Assembly (NCBI RefSeq): GCF_037893015.1
Contig: NC_133665.1
Location: forward strand, 103,259,937 to 103,323,936
Direction of reading: 5' to 3'
Source of the DNA: Macrotis lagotis
Lineage: Eukaryota > Chordata > Mammalia > Peramelemorphia > Peramelidae
Length of the DNA: 64,000 bases
Made by a program: the position numbers and the translations under genes. The notes beneath the pieces are model-generated. The model searched no databases and had not been told where the DNA came from. It saw only the letters and a program-made list of their open reading frames with translations. Every line of letters starts with the position of its first letter. The first letter of the stretch is position 1. Shown here piece after piece: positions 12,425 through 24,379 of this stretch.

Positions 12425-13070
12425 AAATTGAGATGATGCCCATTAATTGGGGAATGGATGAGCAAATTATGCTACAAGAATGTGATGGAATATTATTATT
12501 CTGTAAATCATGAGCAGCTATATTTCAGAATAACCTAATTCAGACTTGCAAGAACTGAAGCTAAGTGAACATTGTATACATTAACAGCAACATTGTGTAA
12601 TGTTCAACTGTGATAGACTTAGCTCCTCTCAGCAATTCAATGATCAAAGACAATTCTAAAAGACTTGTGATGGAAAATGCCATCCACACCCAGAGAAAGA
12701 ACTATGAAGAGTATTATTTGCATTATGTTTTCTCAGGGTTCTTATCCCTTTTGTTCTGATTCTTCTTTCACAATATGACTAATATGGAAATATGTTAAGT
12801 ATGACTGTGCATGTATAATAAATTATTTGCTATCAGGGGAAGTGGGGAAGTAGGGAGAAAAATGAGGAATTCAAAAGCTTACAAAAAGATGAATACTGAA
12901 AAATATCTTTGCATGTAATTGAAAAACTAAAATAAAATAATATTCAAAAAATAAATATCTAAAATATAGAGGTTGTCAGACATATCTAATCCTCTTAGAA
13001 ATTAAAAAAATGAACATTGAAAACTATCTTTACATGTAATTGGAAAAAAATAAAATATATTAAAAACATT
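12425..13070 (+). mobile_element. L1 3' end
   Basis: Sense L1 3' text: 'ccattaattggggaatggat', 'gtgatggaatattattattc', 'catccacacccagagaaaga', 'ttgcatgtaattgaaaaac'. A second tail-like segment ('tttacatgtaattggaaaaa') follows at 13000-13070. Confidence 0.75.
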
Positions 13071-13439
13071 TGTACAGAAGGTAAAAGTAAAGGAGTGTAA
13101 TAGAATTTGAGAAGAAGGATCCTTAAGAGGAGCAGTAGGTGTACTTACTAAGAAGTTCCAAATTTTCTGAGACTAGTAAGGAAAACCAAGGATTAGAAGA
13201 GAGGGTTTCTTTTAGGTATATTGCAGAAACAGGAAGGTCAAAGAAGGAAAAAGGACTGCTGTGGTAAGTGGATGTCACAATGATAAATGAGAATGGAGCT
13301 AGGGTTGCCTAATTTATATTTTGCTTCACTTTTCTTTGCCAAGAAAATAGGGAGCTGATGCCCAAGGTAAGATGACAATAAAAGAGCTAACATTCTTTGG
13401 TCCTGAAAGAACTAACAGATGTAATTGCTCAACTAGTAT

Positions 13440-13670
13440 CTGTGATGAGGGAAAGGGGAAGGGATAATATTTATATAGTGTCAGACTGTGCTAAGAACTT
13501 TTTTACAAATATTATCTCATTGGATCCTTTTCACAAAAACCTAGGAGGTAGGTTCTATGAGAATCCTAATTTTACAATTGAAGAAACTGAGGCAGAGAGA
13601 GGTTAAGTGACTTGCCTTGGGTCACATAGCTAATAAAAGTCTGAGGTTATCTCCTGTCACCAGGCCTGGC
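13440..13670 (-). mobile_element. MIR SINE
   Basis: A well-preserved antisense MIR: 'gaagaaactgaggcagagag', 'aggttaagtgacttgcct', 'gtcacatagctaataa', preceded by 'ctgtgctaagaact' and 'attatctcattggatcc'. Confidence 0.8.
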
Positions 13671-14299
13671 CATCAGCAGTCTACTAATAGTTGCAAAATC
13701 ATTCAGATTCCCCAGAGGACAATTTCAAACAATTCCCAAAAGAATTATAATATTTAACAACTGTGTAAAGAATGTTTCAAATGACTTAATGATAAAAAAA
13801 AATGAAAAGCAAAACAACCCTGAAATTTTACTTAAAATTGAGGAAATTAGCCCCAAAAAGGGAAGAGGGTAAACTTTGGGAGAAGTCAATATTGTGAAAA
13901 GGAAAGGTAAACTACTGCAATTGTTAGTGTGTCCGATAAAAATCCAAAAAAAAAAAAAAAATAGAGAGACTCCTCTGAGCAAAAAAAAAAAAAGATTATT
14001 TTGGCTTTTCTCAAGAAAAGGGCACACTCCAAGTCTCACAAAGATAGTGAAGATCAAGGAGCTGCCGGAAATTGCCGGAAATTGACAATTCAAGCAAGAT
14101 TATATGGCCTTAAGGCAATCACCTCCTCCTTCCTACTGCCCCTCTCAAGAGATTCATGGATTAGTCTTCAGAATTACATTCTACTTGTGAAAATCTACCC
14201 CAGAAACAAAGGAAAGAATGAAAGGTTTTTGTAAAATATTACTTTACCATCCAGATGGTGAGAATAACCTTCAGGATTATAACTATCTTATTGAAGTAA
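13671..14299. other. No gene seen
   Basis: Unassigned, with three A-rich runs near 13795, 13947 and 13981. Overlapping short frames on both strands here are low-complexity products. Confidence 0.4.
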
Positions 14300-14940
14300 T
14301 GTAACTTGTTTTGGAACACAAGATCTAAGAACAGTCTACTTATCAAACAAGAGGAGGTTTATGAGTTTCATTGGAATGAAAAGTTTTTCTCATGGGAACA
14401 GTCTACTGTTCTCCCAGTTAAGATTTATCATCAAATAGGTGACTAACTAAAAATGCAAGGTCTCTCTGGAAATAGTCCACTGTTCCCACCCCCAACAGAA
14501 TTGGGAGGGTGCCTGGCTTGGAATGCAAGGTCTCTTTCCCTCTTTCTTCTAAGAATAGTCTATGTGGGTTTATAACCCCCTTTAAATAAATTTCAGAGAT
14601 TTCTCAAGGTATGAAGAGAAAAAGTCTTTATTTGATTTTGGAGAAGTGGACCTCTACTCAACCATATAGATGGGAGAATAAAAGACATAAACAACAGGAA
14701 CAATATATACTGGTTCCTAATATGATCCCCCTGCAATTGACCCAATCTCGTTAGTTAAGAATGTGGAATGTATCAAGATTCAGTAGATAAGGAGCAAAGC
14801 CAGTTTGTTCTTTACATTCCAGTCATGATAACATTCACAGACATCCCAGAAGTTGTTATCAGGAGAGGAGGGTCAGAAGAGATATAACCCATAGCTAGGT
14901 TTATTCTAATCTATAATATTTTCCTGAAGAAATATCAGAC
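14300..14940 (-). repeat. LTR-like block with degenerate internal repeats
   Basis: The motif 'a(g)aacagtctac' recurs near 14333, 14397, 14471 and 14553 at roughly 65-85 bp spacing, often next to 'aatgcaaggtctct'. In antisense a 'caaataaag' poly(A)-type signal lies near 14630. This suggests an old LTR in minus orientation, but no second copy or clear ends were found. Confidence 0.35.
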
Positions 14941-15144
14941 TTTATCCCATTCAAGTCTACGAATAATAATGTATTTGTTTTAATGGTTTTTAATCCTGAG
15001 AAGACTTCGCTAAGAATATCAACTCTTAAGAGGGAACATTCCACTCATTAGTGAAGCTGCAAATTAGTATAATCATCATGGAAAGCAATTTAGAATTATG
15101 CAAATGAAAGTTACAATGTCTATAAACTCTGACTCAGAGATTCC

Positions 15145-15400
15145 AGAAGCAGCTAGGTAGTGCAGTAGATAAAAGCTGGGCTTAGAATTAGAAAGAACTG
15201 AGTTCAAATTTGACCTCAAGCTCCTATTAGCTGTATGACCTTGGAAAAATCACAAAAGTAACCTTTATCTGCTTCAGTTTCACCAACTGTAAAATGGAGA
15301 TAATGGTATTCCTTGTAAGACTGTTGCAAGGATTCAGCAAGATGATATTTGTAAAAAGCATTTAGCACAGAACAGGTCCTATATAAATGCACATATATCC
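15145..15400 (+). mobile_element. CORE-SINE (MIR/THER-type) with tRNA head
   Basis: The head 'agcagctaggtagtgcagta' and B-box-like 'gagttcaaatttgacctc' lead into 'gcttcagtttcaccaactg', 'taaaatggagataatgg', and a MIR-like 3' part near 'aagcatttagcacag'. Confidence 0.7.
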
Positions 15401-15589
15401 TAAGGAGAGGGAGGCCCCTAGCCTGACTCCCCAAGATGTCTGGATTGTCATTTAGACCTGACTTTCCAGGTGTGCTTCAGGGCCTCTCAGGGAAGAGCGA
15501 ATCCCATGACATTACCAACGCAGCTAGAATGCTGGCCTAGAGCACCCAAAGGGGCTCAGTCTGTGAGGAGTGACTCCTGGAGAGACTTG

Positions 15590-15700
15590 GTGCCTGGCTC
15601 TGACATTTATTGTGATCTTTGGAAAGTCACCTGACCTCTCTGGGCCTCCATGTCCTTTTCAGTAAAATTGGGACAATAATGGCCTCCCAAGATTGGAGGG
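15590..15700 (+). mobile_element. MIR SINE fragment
   Basis: 'gcctggctctgacatttat', 'aaagtcacctgacctctctg' and 'gtaaaattgggacaataat' match a sense MIR. A run of 17 C follows at 15775-15791. Confidence 0.65.
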
Positions 15701-15879
15701 ACAGACTTTGATTTTGCTCAGCATGGGGGATACAAAGAAAAATTGGAGAAAGTTTCTCCAGCCTTTGTTTACCACCCCCCCCCCCCCCCCCAGGATCTTC
15801 CCCAGCTAACACCTCAGGCTCAGGGTCAGCTAGAAAGAGCAATATGTGACAGAATGGGCCTCAGGGACCACCTCTGAAC

Positions 15880-16042
15880 CATGGTTCCTTCTCAACAAAT
15901 GAACATCTTCCTTCGCTCCCTATTTTCTCTTCACTCACATGGTCTCTACCCTAATTACATTCCTTCTTACCTCAACTAGAATAACCTCAACACTCCTCTT
16001 TTGTCCACTTCATCCTCCACATAGTTGCCAAAGATTTTGTGT

Positions 16043-16089
<47 letters not shown>

Positions 16090-16300
16090 CAGAGATAAAG
16101 ATATATATTACACCTATACCCCAAAATATTCAGTGACTCCCTCTTTCTTCTAGGGTAAATTCTTAAGTGTTCAAGCCAGCATTTAAAGACCTCCACCGTC
16201 TTCCTTTCACCTGCCTTTCCAGGCTGATGGACCTGCCTAGAGTTCCTCTCCCCTCCTTCCCTCTTCACTTTAGCCTCTTCATTCTGACCCTTGGGTAGAT
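15880..16300 (+). mobile_element. L2 LINE 3' part with (TG)n inside
   Basis: Sense L2 text: 'tccacatagttgccaaag', 'ttcagtgactccctctttct', 'ggtaaattcttaagtgttc', 'cctgcctttccaggctgat'. It corresponds to the region after the L2 reverse transcriptase. A (TG)n microsatellite at 16038-16087 has expanded within it. Confidence 0.6.
16038..16087. repeat. (TG)n microsatellite
   Basis: About 25 TG/CG units with one early 'cg' interruption. Confidence 0.95.
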
Positions 16301-16502
16301 GTAACCGAGTATTGGGCTCCCCTTGCTCTTAAGGACAGTCCATGTTCTCAATCATAATGATAATAACAAGCTTTTGCCTACTTAAGTCTCCTTGTGACTA
16401 GGGCCTCTAGTCTTCCTCATTTCTTCTACTCACTAATGAATGTTTGTGGGATTGAAATGAGCCAAACTGGAAGAGGTTTCTCTTTACATTCCCAGCCCTC
16501 AG

Positions 16503-17176
16503 TGTTGCAGGAAAAACCTGGGCATGGGAGTGATGAGATCAGTTGGAGACAAACTTTGTAAATCTTTTTTTTTTGCATTGTTGAGGGAATCTTCCTTTAT
16601 CATCTAATCTAGGTCACACCTGAGGGCCTGACCTTCAACCTGATTTAGTTTGCATGGTCTTCTGCTGGGCTCTGGAAATACCCAAGACTACCCAAAAGAG
16701 ATCCCTCCCCAAAAGGCAAAATCTGCATTGTAGGACTTGGGTCACTCCCACCCCCTTCCATGGACTCTGGGAGAGAATTTAAGGAAATGAGGAAGGATCT
16801 TGCTCTCTTTTACCTTCCATGACCTGCTGAGCTCTGGTCATTTGTCCTGGCCAATTCAGTCAGCAATCCATGTGGTCTTCTCTTTAAAGTCTTTTTAACT
16901 TTTCTATTACTTTTTTTTTTAGGTTTTTGCCAGGCAAAGGGGGTTAAGTGGCTTGCCCAAGGCCACACAGCTAGGTAATTATTAAGTGTCTGAGACCAGA
17001 TTTGAACCTAGGTACTCCTGACTCCAGGGCCGGCGCTTTATCCACATCGCCACCTAGCCACCCCTTTACTTTCTTAATATGCTGTAACTTCCTTTAATAA
17101 ATCTCTGATTTCTTTCCAAAACCTGCATTCCTGAGTCTGAGTGGCTTCATCGCAGGGCAGAACTGAACCCAAGAAA
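16503..17176 (+). mobile_element. Solo LTR, family B, with a SINE inserted
   Basis: It starts 'tgttgcaggaaaaacctggg' and has U3-like text, 'ctttaataaatctctgattt' as poly(A)-signal region, and an end near 'gcagaactgaaccca'. A minus-strand SINE (16911-17064) splits it. It is related to the fragment at 1487-1640. No coding sequence, so a fossil. The exact right boundary is uncertain. Confidence 0.7.
16911..17064 (-). mobile_element. tRNA-derived SINE in LTR
   Basis: A full-length short-type SINE in antisense: T-run, 'ggggttaagtggcttgccca', 'ccacacagctaggtaattat', 'gatttgaacctaggtactcc', 'cgccacctagccaccc'. Short flanking repeats 'tattac'/'tttac' are seen. Confidence 0.85.
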
Positions 17177-17394
17177 TGCTTTCTGACTTGTTTGAAAACT
17201 GGTCATCCAATTTTTGGAAGCCATCCAAGGAAGAGGAACAACAACTTACAAGCTCTCTAAACTAGACTCCAGTTATGTTTTGGGTTATTAGATTATTGGC
17301 CTCAGACAAATGAACACACAGTAATCAAGCTTCCTTGGTACTGCAACCAAAAAACAGTATTTTTCCATTAAAACAAAGTATCAAACAAAAAAAA

Positions 17395-17585
17395 AAGACC
17401 CAGATCTTCCACTGTATCCAGGACCTTTTCCAGTAGTTCAGCTCCATATCTGGTTCCTAGATTCAAATGGCTTTGAGGGAGAAAGTGAGATTTTGCACAG
17501 CCCTACCTTATTTAAATACAACACACTTGGTATCGCCTCCTTGAAATCATGGTCTTCTCTGAGAAAGAAGGACAAACAACAAGAG
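17395..17585 (+). mobile_element. SINE type C (unnamed 3' body)
   Basis: Shares a conserved body with 34545-34680, 36985-37170, 49150-49355 and 53500-53680: 'tatctgg', 'ccactgga(c)', '(g)atggct', 'gagaaagtgag', and the end 'aagaaggacaaacaacaa'. Confidence 0.6.
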
Positions 17586-17739
17586 CTTAAAATAGCATTA
17601 GGTAGTTGTAGACACTAAACAATTGCTTGTTGGACTGCCTTTAGTGAGTTGACTGTGAGTATAGTTCTTTGTTCTTATTCCACACTCTCTTATACCCTAG
17701 ATCATAAAATCACAAGTCTAGATCTAGATTTTAAGGGAT

Positions 17740-17860
17740 TTTTCTTTAGTTCATTTTATTTTGTAGATGAGGAAACTAAAGCTCAGAGATGTTAAGTCAC
17801 TCAGCCAAGTGACACAGATCTGACTCCAACTCCATGGCTCTATGCCACAGGACTTGGTCT
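17740..17860 (-). mobile_element. MIR SINE fragment
   Basis: 'tagatgaggaaactaaagct', 'cagagatgttaagtcac', then 'ctgactccaactcc'. Confidence 0.65.
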
Positions 17861-18673
17861 ATTTTATAACTTTTGCTCCCTGAGAGTAAAACATTGGTCA
17901 TATATTATTCATCTCTGCAGCCTCTCCAACCTTCAGCTTTCCAGCTCTGTAGTGTTTGCCCTGGAAGCCATCCAGGCTGGTGACTGGCTGCCTCACCTAA
18001 CCCCTTAGCTGATGTCTCAGTTTACTCCTTATTCCATACTTATCTTTTCAATAACTTTACCAACTACCTTACAAAGATACATGTATCCTTTGAGCTCTCC
18101 ATTCTCGAGCCATTATCAAATCAACTGCCAATGTCTCTGGAGACAGGTCTCTTGTGGCACCACAGAAATTTTCCAGGTCAAAGTCTTGCCAAGTGGGATT
18201 TGGGGTAACCAGATACGCATAGGAATTTGGGGGCCATTGAAAGACGAATGAATTTGCACACTCTCTGGGATGCTAAAACTTCTCAGGATTTTATTATAAA
18301 ATATAGCAAAGTAAACAGGTTAAAAAAAAATTTTTCCTTCTGAAGGACCAACAAGCACTTAAGACAGGTTGAATAACAAAAGGCTAGGCAAGGTTGCTTG
18401 GTAGAGACAGTCAGAGGGAGATAAGGAAAGACTGTCAGGGAGAGAGAAGGCCAACTTGAGTGGAGGTCCAACCCAGGTTGCCTTGGAGGGTTGAAAACTG
18501 GGGGTTGGAAAGGGAGAGATAGGATACAAATTTTACATTAAACAATGAAAAATAGGAGTCAATTTATATCTCATGAGCAAAGGATTTTCCACACCCTTAA
18601 CAAGATCCCCAGATTTTAACAGCAATAAAAGATTATAGAGTTTGTTTCTGCTGCATTCATAATTCTCTACTTC
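17861..18673. other. No gene seen; possible old LTR at 18249-18655
   Basis: A block beginning 'tgaatttgcacactctctgg', with an antisense 'aataaaatcctgagaag'-like signal, could be a minus-strand LTR. No second copy is present to confirm it. The SLF2 retrocopy begins directly after. Confidence 0.3.
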
Positions 18674-18689
18674 AAAAGAACCCACCTTG
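18674..18689. repeat. Target-site duplication, left (SLF2 retrocopy)
   Basis: 'aaaagaacccaccttg', identical to 23249-23264. A TSD of this length next to a poly(A) tail is the mark of L1-type target-primed reverse transcription. Confidence 0.95.
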
Positions 18690-21600
18690 GCACCGGCCCG
18701 CAGAGCTCACAGAGGGGAGCAGAGAGCCCTGTGAGGCCGCCAACACACTCCTGCGCCGCCGCGGCTGGAGCATGAAGCTGGGCGGCTTGGCCGCTTGGCC
18801 CTCCCCGGACTCTTCCCGGGCCCAGGTGTCGCGCCGTCCTTCCAGGCCTGTCGCCTGGTTCGGGGAGAGCGGAGGAGAGCCGCTGCGTCAGAAATCAGTC
18901 AATTACAGATTTCTTCAAACCAATCCCAAATTAAGATAGATTTGTTTTGCACTCACCACAAAAGATAAGTCATCAATATGGAAGAGATATAGTATTAAAT
19001 ACTGGTGTAGGACAATTTGGAAGAAAAAAATCCACAACCAAAAGTATGTGTAGAGAGATGCCAATTTTACCCCCCAAAAAGAGTCCTATTAAAGAGGCTT
19101 TGATTAGAGGATTTAAAGAGAAAAAAGGAGAAAGAGATGTACCTGTGATTCAGCATACCCAGTCTTTAGTGGTTGGAAAATCTCTTATTTCTACTTCACA
19201 TCATTGTTTGTGGAGGAATGAAATGAAGGACCCAAGGAAGCAAGACAGATCTCCAATCAAAATGTTATTACATAATCGTGGAGATAACAGGGAAAAGAAA
19301 AAGTGTACTGATCCAAAGAAGACAATTACAGATGCTGGAAATTTGGTTTCATCACCAAAACCTGAGATTTTGAGAAGCAGTTCCAGCAAATTTGACAGTA
19401 GAAATGACATATCCAGATACCTAAGATCACAATGTTCTGTGAAAATGCAACAGGAACCAGTTATGTCTAGATTTCAGTTGTCTTTAAAATCCTTTTGCAG
19501 AGAAAGAGAATTAAAAAAACAGAGGCAGAAACTAGCTAAGAATATCATCACTCCAGAAAAGACTCCTTCAGGAGAAAGCAGCATTTCCTTAGAACCTTAT
19601 AACAGAGAGACAAAATTCAAGCCAGGGCAGGAGCAGACAATACAGAATATTCCAGAAAAAAAGCAGACTTTTAAAGCAGGAAAATGGATGCTTCTCAAGA
19701 AAAAGGTTACATTTTGATTCACTGGAGGCTGCTTCAGATGCTGAATCATTTGGGATGTCAGATATTAAAACATGCATTATTTCATCTTCTGAAAAAGAGA
19801 GAGTCACCTTATCTACAGCATCTATTGGGTATTCTTCTGTGTCACCCAGTATCAAAAAACAAAGACAGAAGAAATACAAAGATATTACAAATACAGATTC
19901 TATGAAAACATCTAGTAAATCTTTGCCTTTTCAAAACAGCAGTATTACTAAGTGTTCTCCAGCTATTCTTGAAGATGTTGTTTTGTGCAGCCCAAGCATT
20001 TCAAGGCCTTCACGTAACAACTTAGAAAAGTTCAGTTCCCCTAGTTGTTCACCAAGAAAAAAACTAAAAGTTTATTTTGATAGCGATGAGGAAAATTTTG
20101 ATTGCAACCTGGAAAGTGATGAGGAAGATGTTGTATTAAAACCACTGCAACAAATCATGTCTTTGGACTCCAGTCAGTCTTCAACTCCAGAAAAATCTTT
20201 TGTTCTTACAGAAAAGCCTAGAGAATTATCATCAGACAATTCAGTAAATGTTCATTACCAGTGTTTTGAGAAAAGGTTAGAGCACCTAGCAAAGGAGAAT
20301 GAAAATCCTCCAAGGTCAGATGAATGGGAAAAAGAACTAAAGGAAGATTTAGTGAAAGGCCAGGGAATAAGATTCCTAAGTGAGGCAGAAGAGACAGAAA
20401 ATCCAGATGACACTGGAGAACTTCAAGAGGAACATAAGGAGTTTTTAAGGAAATTCTTCATTGCTCTTGATACTATTCCTGATTGACATCCTGGTGAAGA
20501 AATATTTCGCTGTTTCGATTAAGAGAAAATTTTCAATCAGCATACATTGGACTTAAGGGACTGTAATTTTGTTCCAAAGAATGCTATTGAAGATCTTATC
20601 CTTAAATCATGAAAAACACAGCAGATTTTTTTTTATCAACACAAGGGTATCTCAGCATTGCCTATCACTGCATCCAATGTCCTATACCTATGTTAAAGTG
20701 GCTGTTTCAGATGATGTCTGTTCACACAGACTATGTTGTTTCTATACAGCTTTTGAATACATTGATAGACATAACAATTAGAAATGCTGCTGCTAGTGGC
20801 TCATCAGTTTGGCCTTGGATTCCATCACTGTTTGATATAGCAACTGTGTTTGTCAACATAGGAGTTAGTTTTAAGTGTTTATTTCCTGTGCAGAATCTTC
20901 AGCCTGTCTTTAATGAAGATATTTTTAACTTTGAGGTACAAAGCATATCTGAAGAAAGAAAAAATGAAGATTCTATAGAAGATGCTGTTGCTTCATGTCT
21001 TCCAGAAACTAACATTTTAAATGTAGTTAAGTTTATAGACTTCTGTGCAGCTGTATACCCAGAAGGTTACACGGATCAAGAAATAATCTTGCTGCTTTTA
21101 ATGTTCTTAAAAATGAGTTTGGAAAAGCACCTGAAACAGATCGCCCTGGTGGACTTTCAGAGTCTCCTGATAAACCTGTTGAAAAACATTAGAGATTGGG
21201 ACACAAAGATTCCTGAGCTCTGTGTGGCCATCAGTGAGCTTTCCACTCATCACCACAACCTTCTGTGGCTAGTTCAGTTTGTGCCTAATTGGACAGCACG
21301 GGGAAGGCAAGTTAGACAGCATCTCAGCCTTGTGATTATTTCTAAATTTCTGGACAAGAAACCTGAAGATATTCCAAGTGCCAGTGATCTGCAGATGTCT
21401 CTCCTTTGTCAATACCTTATACAAATGAAGCCTTCTGATTTGTTAAGGAAAATGATAGCAAAGAAAACAGGTGAACAACAGGGTAATCTTACCAAAGACT
21501 GTTTAGGTCTAGACCTTGAGCAACAGGTATATTATCTGATTTATGTGCTTCTTCACTTAGTGAAGAAGTATTTATCACTATTACTATTTATCACTATTAC

Positions 21601-23248
21601 TACCTATTCTTTTCCTTTTCAACGGAGGAAATATTTACTGCAGCTCTGTGGTTCTCTGGAGAAGCACATAAAGTGCTGTATCAGAGAAGATGCAAGATTT
21701 TTTCATAGGACAAAGGAAAAACTGCATGACTTCTGGGTACCAGATTCTTAATTGGAGTAGCTAAAATGTTGACCCAAGAAAAATTGAACAGGGCAAGAAT
21801 CTTTACAGAAAATATGGAAAATGTAGATGCAGACTCACATAGAAACATTTGCATGGGGAGACAAATAAGTAATATGCCTTTTGAATCCAGACTCTACAAG
21901 AGAATGTAAAGTATGAACCTTGGATGGGATTGTCTAATCCCTTAACAGGAGATGCTAAAACTAGAACTTAGTTCTTGTTTTTGGAACAGAATGCTCATCT
22001 AATAATACATGAATGTACTTAAAAAAAAATTCTCATCAAATCTCTGATTTGTCTTGTCCTGAACAAGTTACCAAAAGTCCTGAATAGAAGTGCTAAGAAA
22101 TTTGGATAAATTTGCCAAAATCATGCATGTTACTCTTCCTTTGTAAAACCATGGATTGTAATTACTTATAAAGTGTGTGGGCTTGAGGACAATTCACTCC
22201 ACTTGAAAAATCACAGGCTGCTCTTAATGTTTAAAACACTGTGATGCTAGCCTTTGGTTAAAGGATATGTTTCTATTAATGAATGAGCCAAAAAGGCTTT
22301 TAATAGTAACAAACTATTGACACTTTTAGTTTAATTAAAAGGTTATTTTTTTTTTAATACTTGAATGTCAGTTTATAAAATATTTCCTAAAACTGAATGA
22401 CAACTAGATGCTTTTTAATTATTAACTTGGGTGATGCAGCTCTATCCCTGAGTGACTTTAATGAAACAGTAGAATCCAAACAAAAAAATCTAGGAGACAA
22501 GATTTCTTTCTTTACAAAGTTTTTGGAAAAGCACTTGGTCCTTACAAATGAAGGCACAGGAAGAAGAAAACCTTTTCTGTGAGAATTACTATTGAAAAAT
22601 TAGGTGGTTTAAGTGACTCAAGTCTATTTTAAGTATGATGCTACAAAGTTCAGCCTTTTTAGAATGGGGCTCCACATATTCACCCAAGAATCAAACTAAT
22701 ATGTTGTTTCCAGTCCTCTTTATATTATTTTCTCTCTCATACTTGCACACCCACTTCTTATTAAGCCAACTGGCAGGAATCCTTTTATCACTATTACTAC
22801 CTCTTTAAGATTTTGTTTATAAAATGTACATATTTAGTGGAAAAAAATGAAAGGGTTTATTTAGATTTGGACAAGGGGCAAAGGTTCACTGATGCTGGAC
22901 ATATATCTTAATATAAGTATAATTCTCCTTTGATGTGTTATATGTAATTTTATAAATGTTTGTATTTTTCTTATTGTCCATTGTTACTGTAAAGTGTACA
23001 AATTCCTGAGTATAAAATATATTGCTTTGATTTTTGTATAAGTAGAGCATGTAAATATTTTCTTATCATGTGCATTAAAGGGATTGGAGTAGATTGCTTA
23101 GGGAGGGAAGGATGGATTTTTTTAAATAGTCCTTTTTTACTGCAGTTTGAAACAAGTAAACTGTTAGACCAATGATTTTTTAAACTACTTTGGTAAACTT
23201 TTATCTAATAATTTTCAGAAAAATAAATATTTTAAAAGTTAAAAAAAA
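18690..23248 (+). pseudogene. SLF2P: SLF2 (FAM178A) processed retrocopy
   Basis: Intronless copy of SLF2, which brings SMC5/6 to damaged DNA with SLF1. Recognisable blocks, compared with human SLF2 from memory, are: 'QSITDFFKP' near 18903-18925; 'HSPQK' at 18950; 'CRERELKKQRQK' near 19500; 'FDSDEENFDCNLESDEEDVV' near 20075-20135; 'EEHKEFLRKFFIALDTIPD' near 20430-20483; a long C-terminal domain from 20609; and the terminal 'LHDFWVPDS' ending 21748. It is broken: in-frame stops at 18932, 20484, about 20518 and about 20608, and frameshifts near 19685 and 20630. Two coding segments found in human are missing: roughly 170 residues of the low-complexity middle, and about 25 residues before the C-terminus. 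A GC-rich 5'UTR, about 1.5 kb of 3'UTR, AATAAA at 23222 and a terminal A-run show it came from an mRNA. Flanks 18674-18689 and 23249-23264 are identical. Confidence 0.9.
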
Positions 23249-23264
23249 AAAAGAACCCACCTTG
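23249..23264. repeat. Target-site duplication, right (SLF2 retrocopy)
   Basis: 'aaaagaacccaccttg' directly after the A-run, with the first A residues shared with the tail. Confidence 0.95.
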
Positions 23265-23289
23265 ATCACCACTCCCCTGTGTGTGGTTC

Positions 23290-23390
23290 CCCCATTTGAG
23301 TGGAAGCTCCTTAGAGTTGTCTTTCTGAATTTATATCTCCAACTCTTAGCAACAGTATTTGGAACGAGGTGATTAATGCTTCATTTCTTC
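23290..23390 (+). mobile_element. L2 LINE 3' end
   Basis: 'gagtggaagctccttagag', 'tatctccaactcttagcaac' and 'gaacgaggtgattaatgct' match the L2 3' terminus. This was the sequence at the insertion site of the SLF2 retrocopy. Confidence 0.5.
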
Positions 23391-23417
23391 ATATTTTTGT
23401 ACCCACATAGTAAATTA

Positions 23418-23591
23418 TTTCTTATTTTTTTATTTTTTTTTTAGGTTTTTTTTTGCAAGGCATATGGGGTTAAGTGGCTTGTCCAAGGCCACATAGCTAG
23501 GTATTTATTAAGTGTCTGAGACCGGATTTGAACCCAGGTATTCTGGACTCCAGGGCCGGTACTTTTATCCACTGCACCACCTAGACACCCA
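23418..23591 (-). mobile_element. tRNA-derived SINE
   Basis: Full-length antisense copy ending 'caccacctagacaccc'. Flanked by a near-perfect direct repeat, 'cccacatagtaaatta' at 23402-23417 and 'accacatagtaaatta' just after the element. Confidence 0.9.
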
Positions 23592-23606
23592 CCACATAGT
23601 AAATTA

Positions 23607-24379
23607 AATTTAATTCAATTAAATAGACATTAAGCATCAGATATTATGCTAAGATATTTTCCCCCCAGTGTTTAGCAAGTACAATAACCCGTACAGGGTA
23701 GATGCTGAATAAAATATGGGGGAAAAAAAGATAGTTCCTATACTCAAAGAATTTACAATCTAATGGGGGAAGACAATACAAAAAGAGTTGGAAAAAGGAT
23801 GGGTCTCTGAGGAGTATCTTGTTCCATGAAGTTGAAATTAGGCGGGTACAAAGGGAAATGAATTGTTAGTGCAATTTCTGCCTAATGATAGTTGAATTGA
23901 ACTGGAGCTCTCTGAGCTGGACAACATTGATAAAAACTTGGCAGACATTTTGTCCTTACTTTTCTTATGTAAATTTTGGAGTCTTTTTTCATGAATCTAT
24001 TTTGTTAGAATCAGTCTAATAAATCAATGCATCAAGAAAAACTAAAAGTCCTCTGTGCCAGCTAATTCTGTTTCAGGTCATATTCTTCATTACCAATCCA
24101 GGAACATTCCAAGTACTAAATGGGAAGAGAGAGAGAACCGCTAAAAATCGCTAAAGATGCCAAAGACTTGGGGTGATTGCATGTAGTCGTTGATTGGGTT
24201 TAAAAAAAGAAAAGTGACTTGGCAGAATTCCTGAGGCCAATCTGAGTTTCACAGATGAGTGCTGAGGTTATTAGTCAGGCTATGGGAACCGAGAAGCTTC
24301 TCACCATGGTTCATCTCCATGATCTAGTCACAATTAAGAGCTTGAGAGAACAAAAATACAAAAATCTGGCAAATAGGTT
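23607..24379. other. No gene seen
   Basis: Unassigned sequence with no convincing repeat or coding signal. The stretch 23680-23830 has the look of an old LINE relic. Confidence 0.35.

Noticed and set aside
1-17176. A complete provirus between LTRs
   Set aside because: Same-family LTR pairs (1-354 with 10380-10864; 1487-1640 with 16503-17176) have no gag, pol or env between them, and the flanks show independent insertions.
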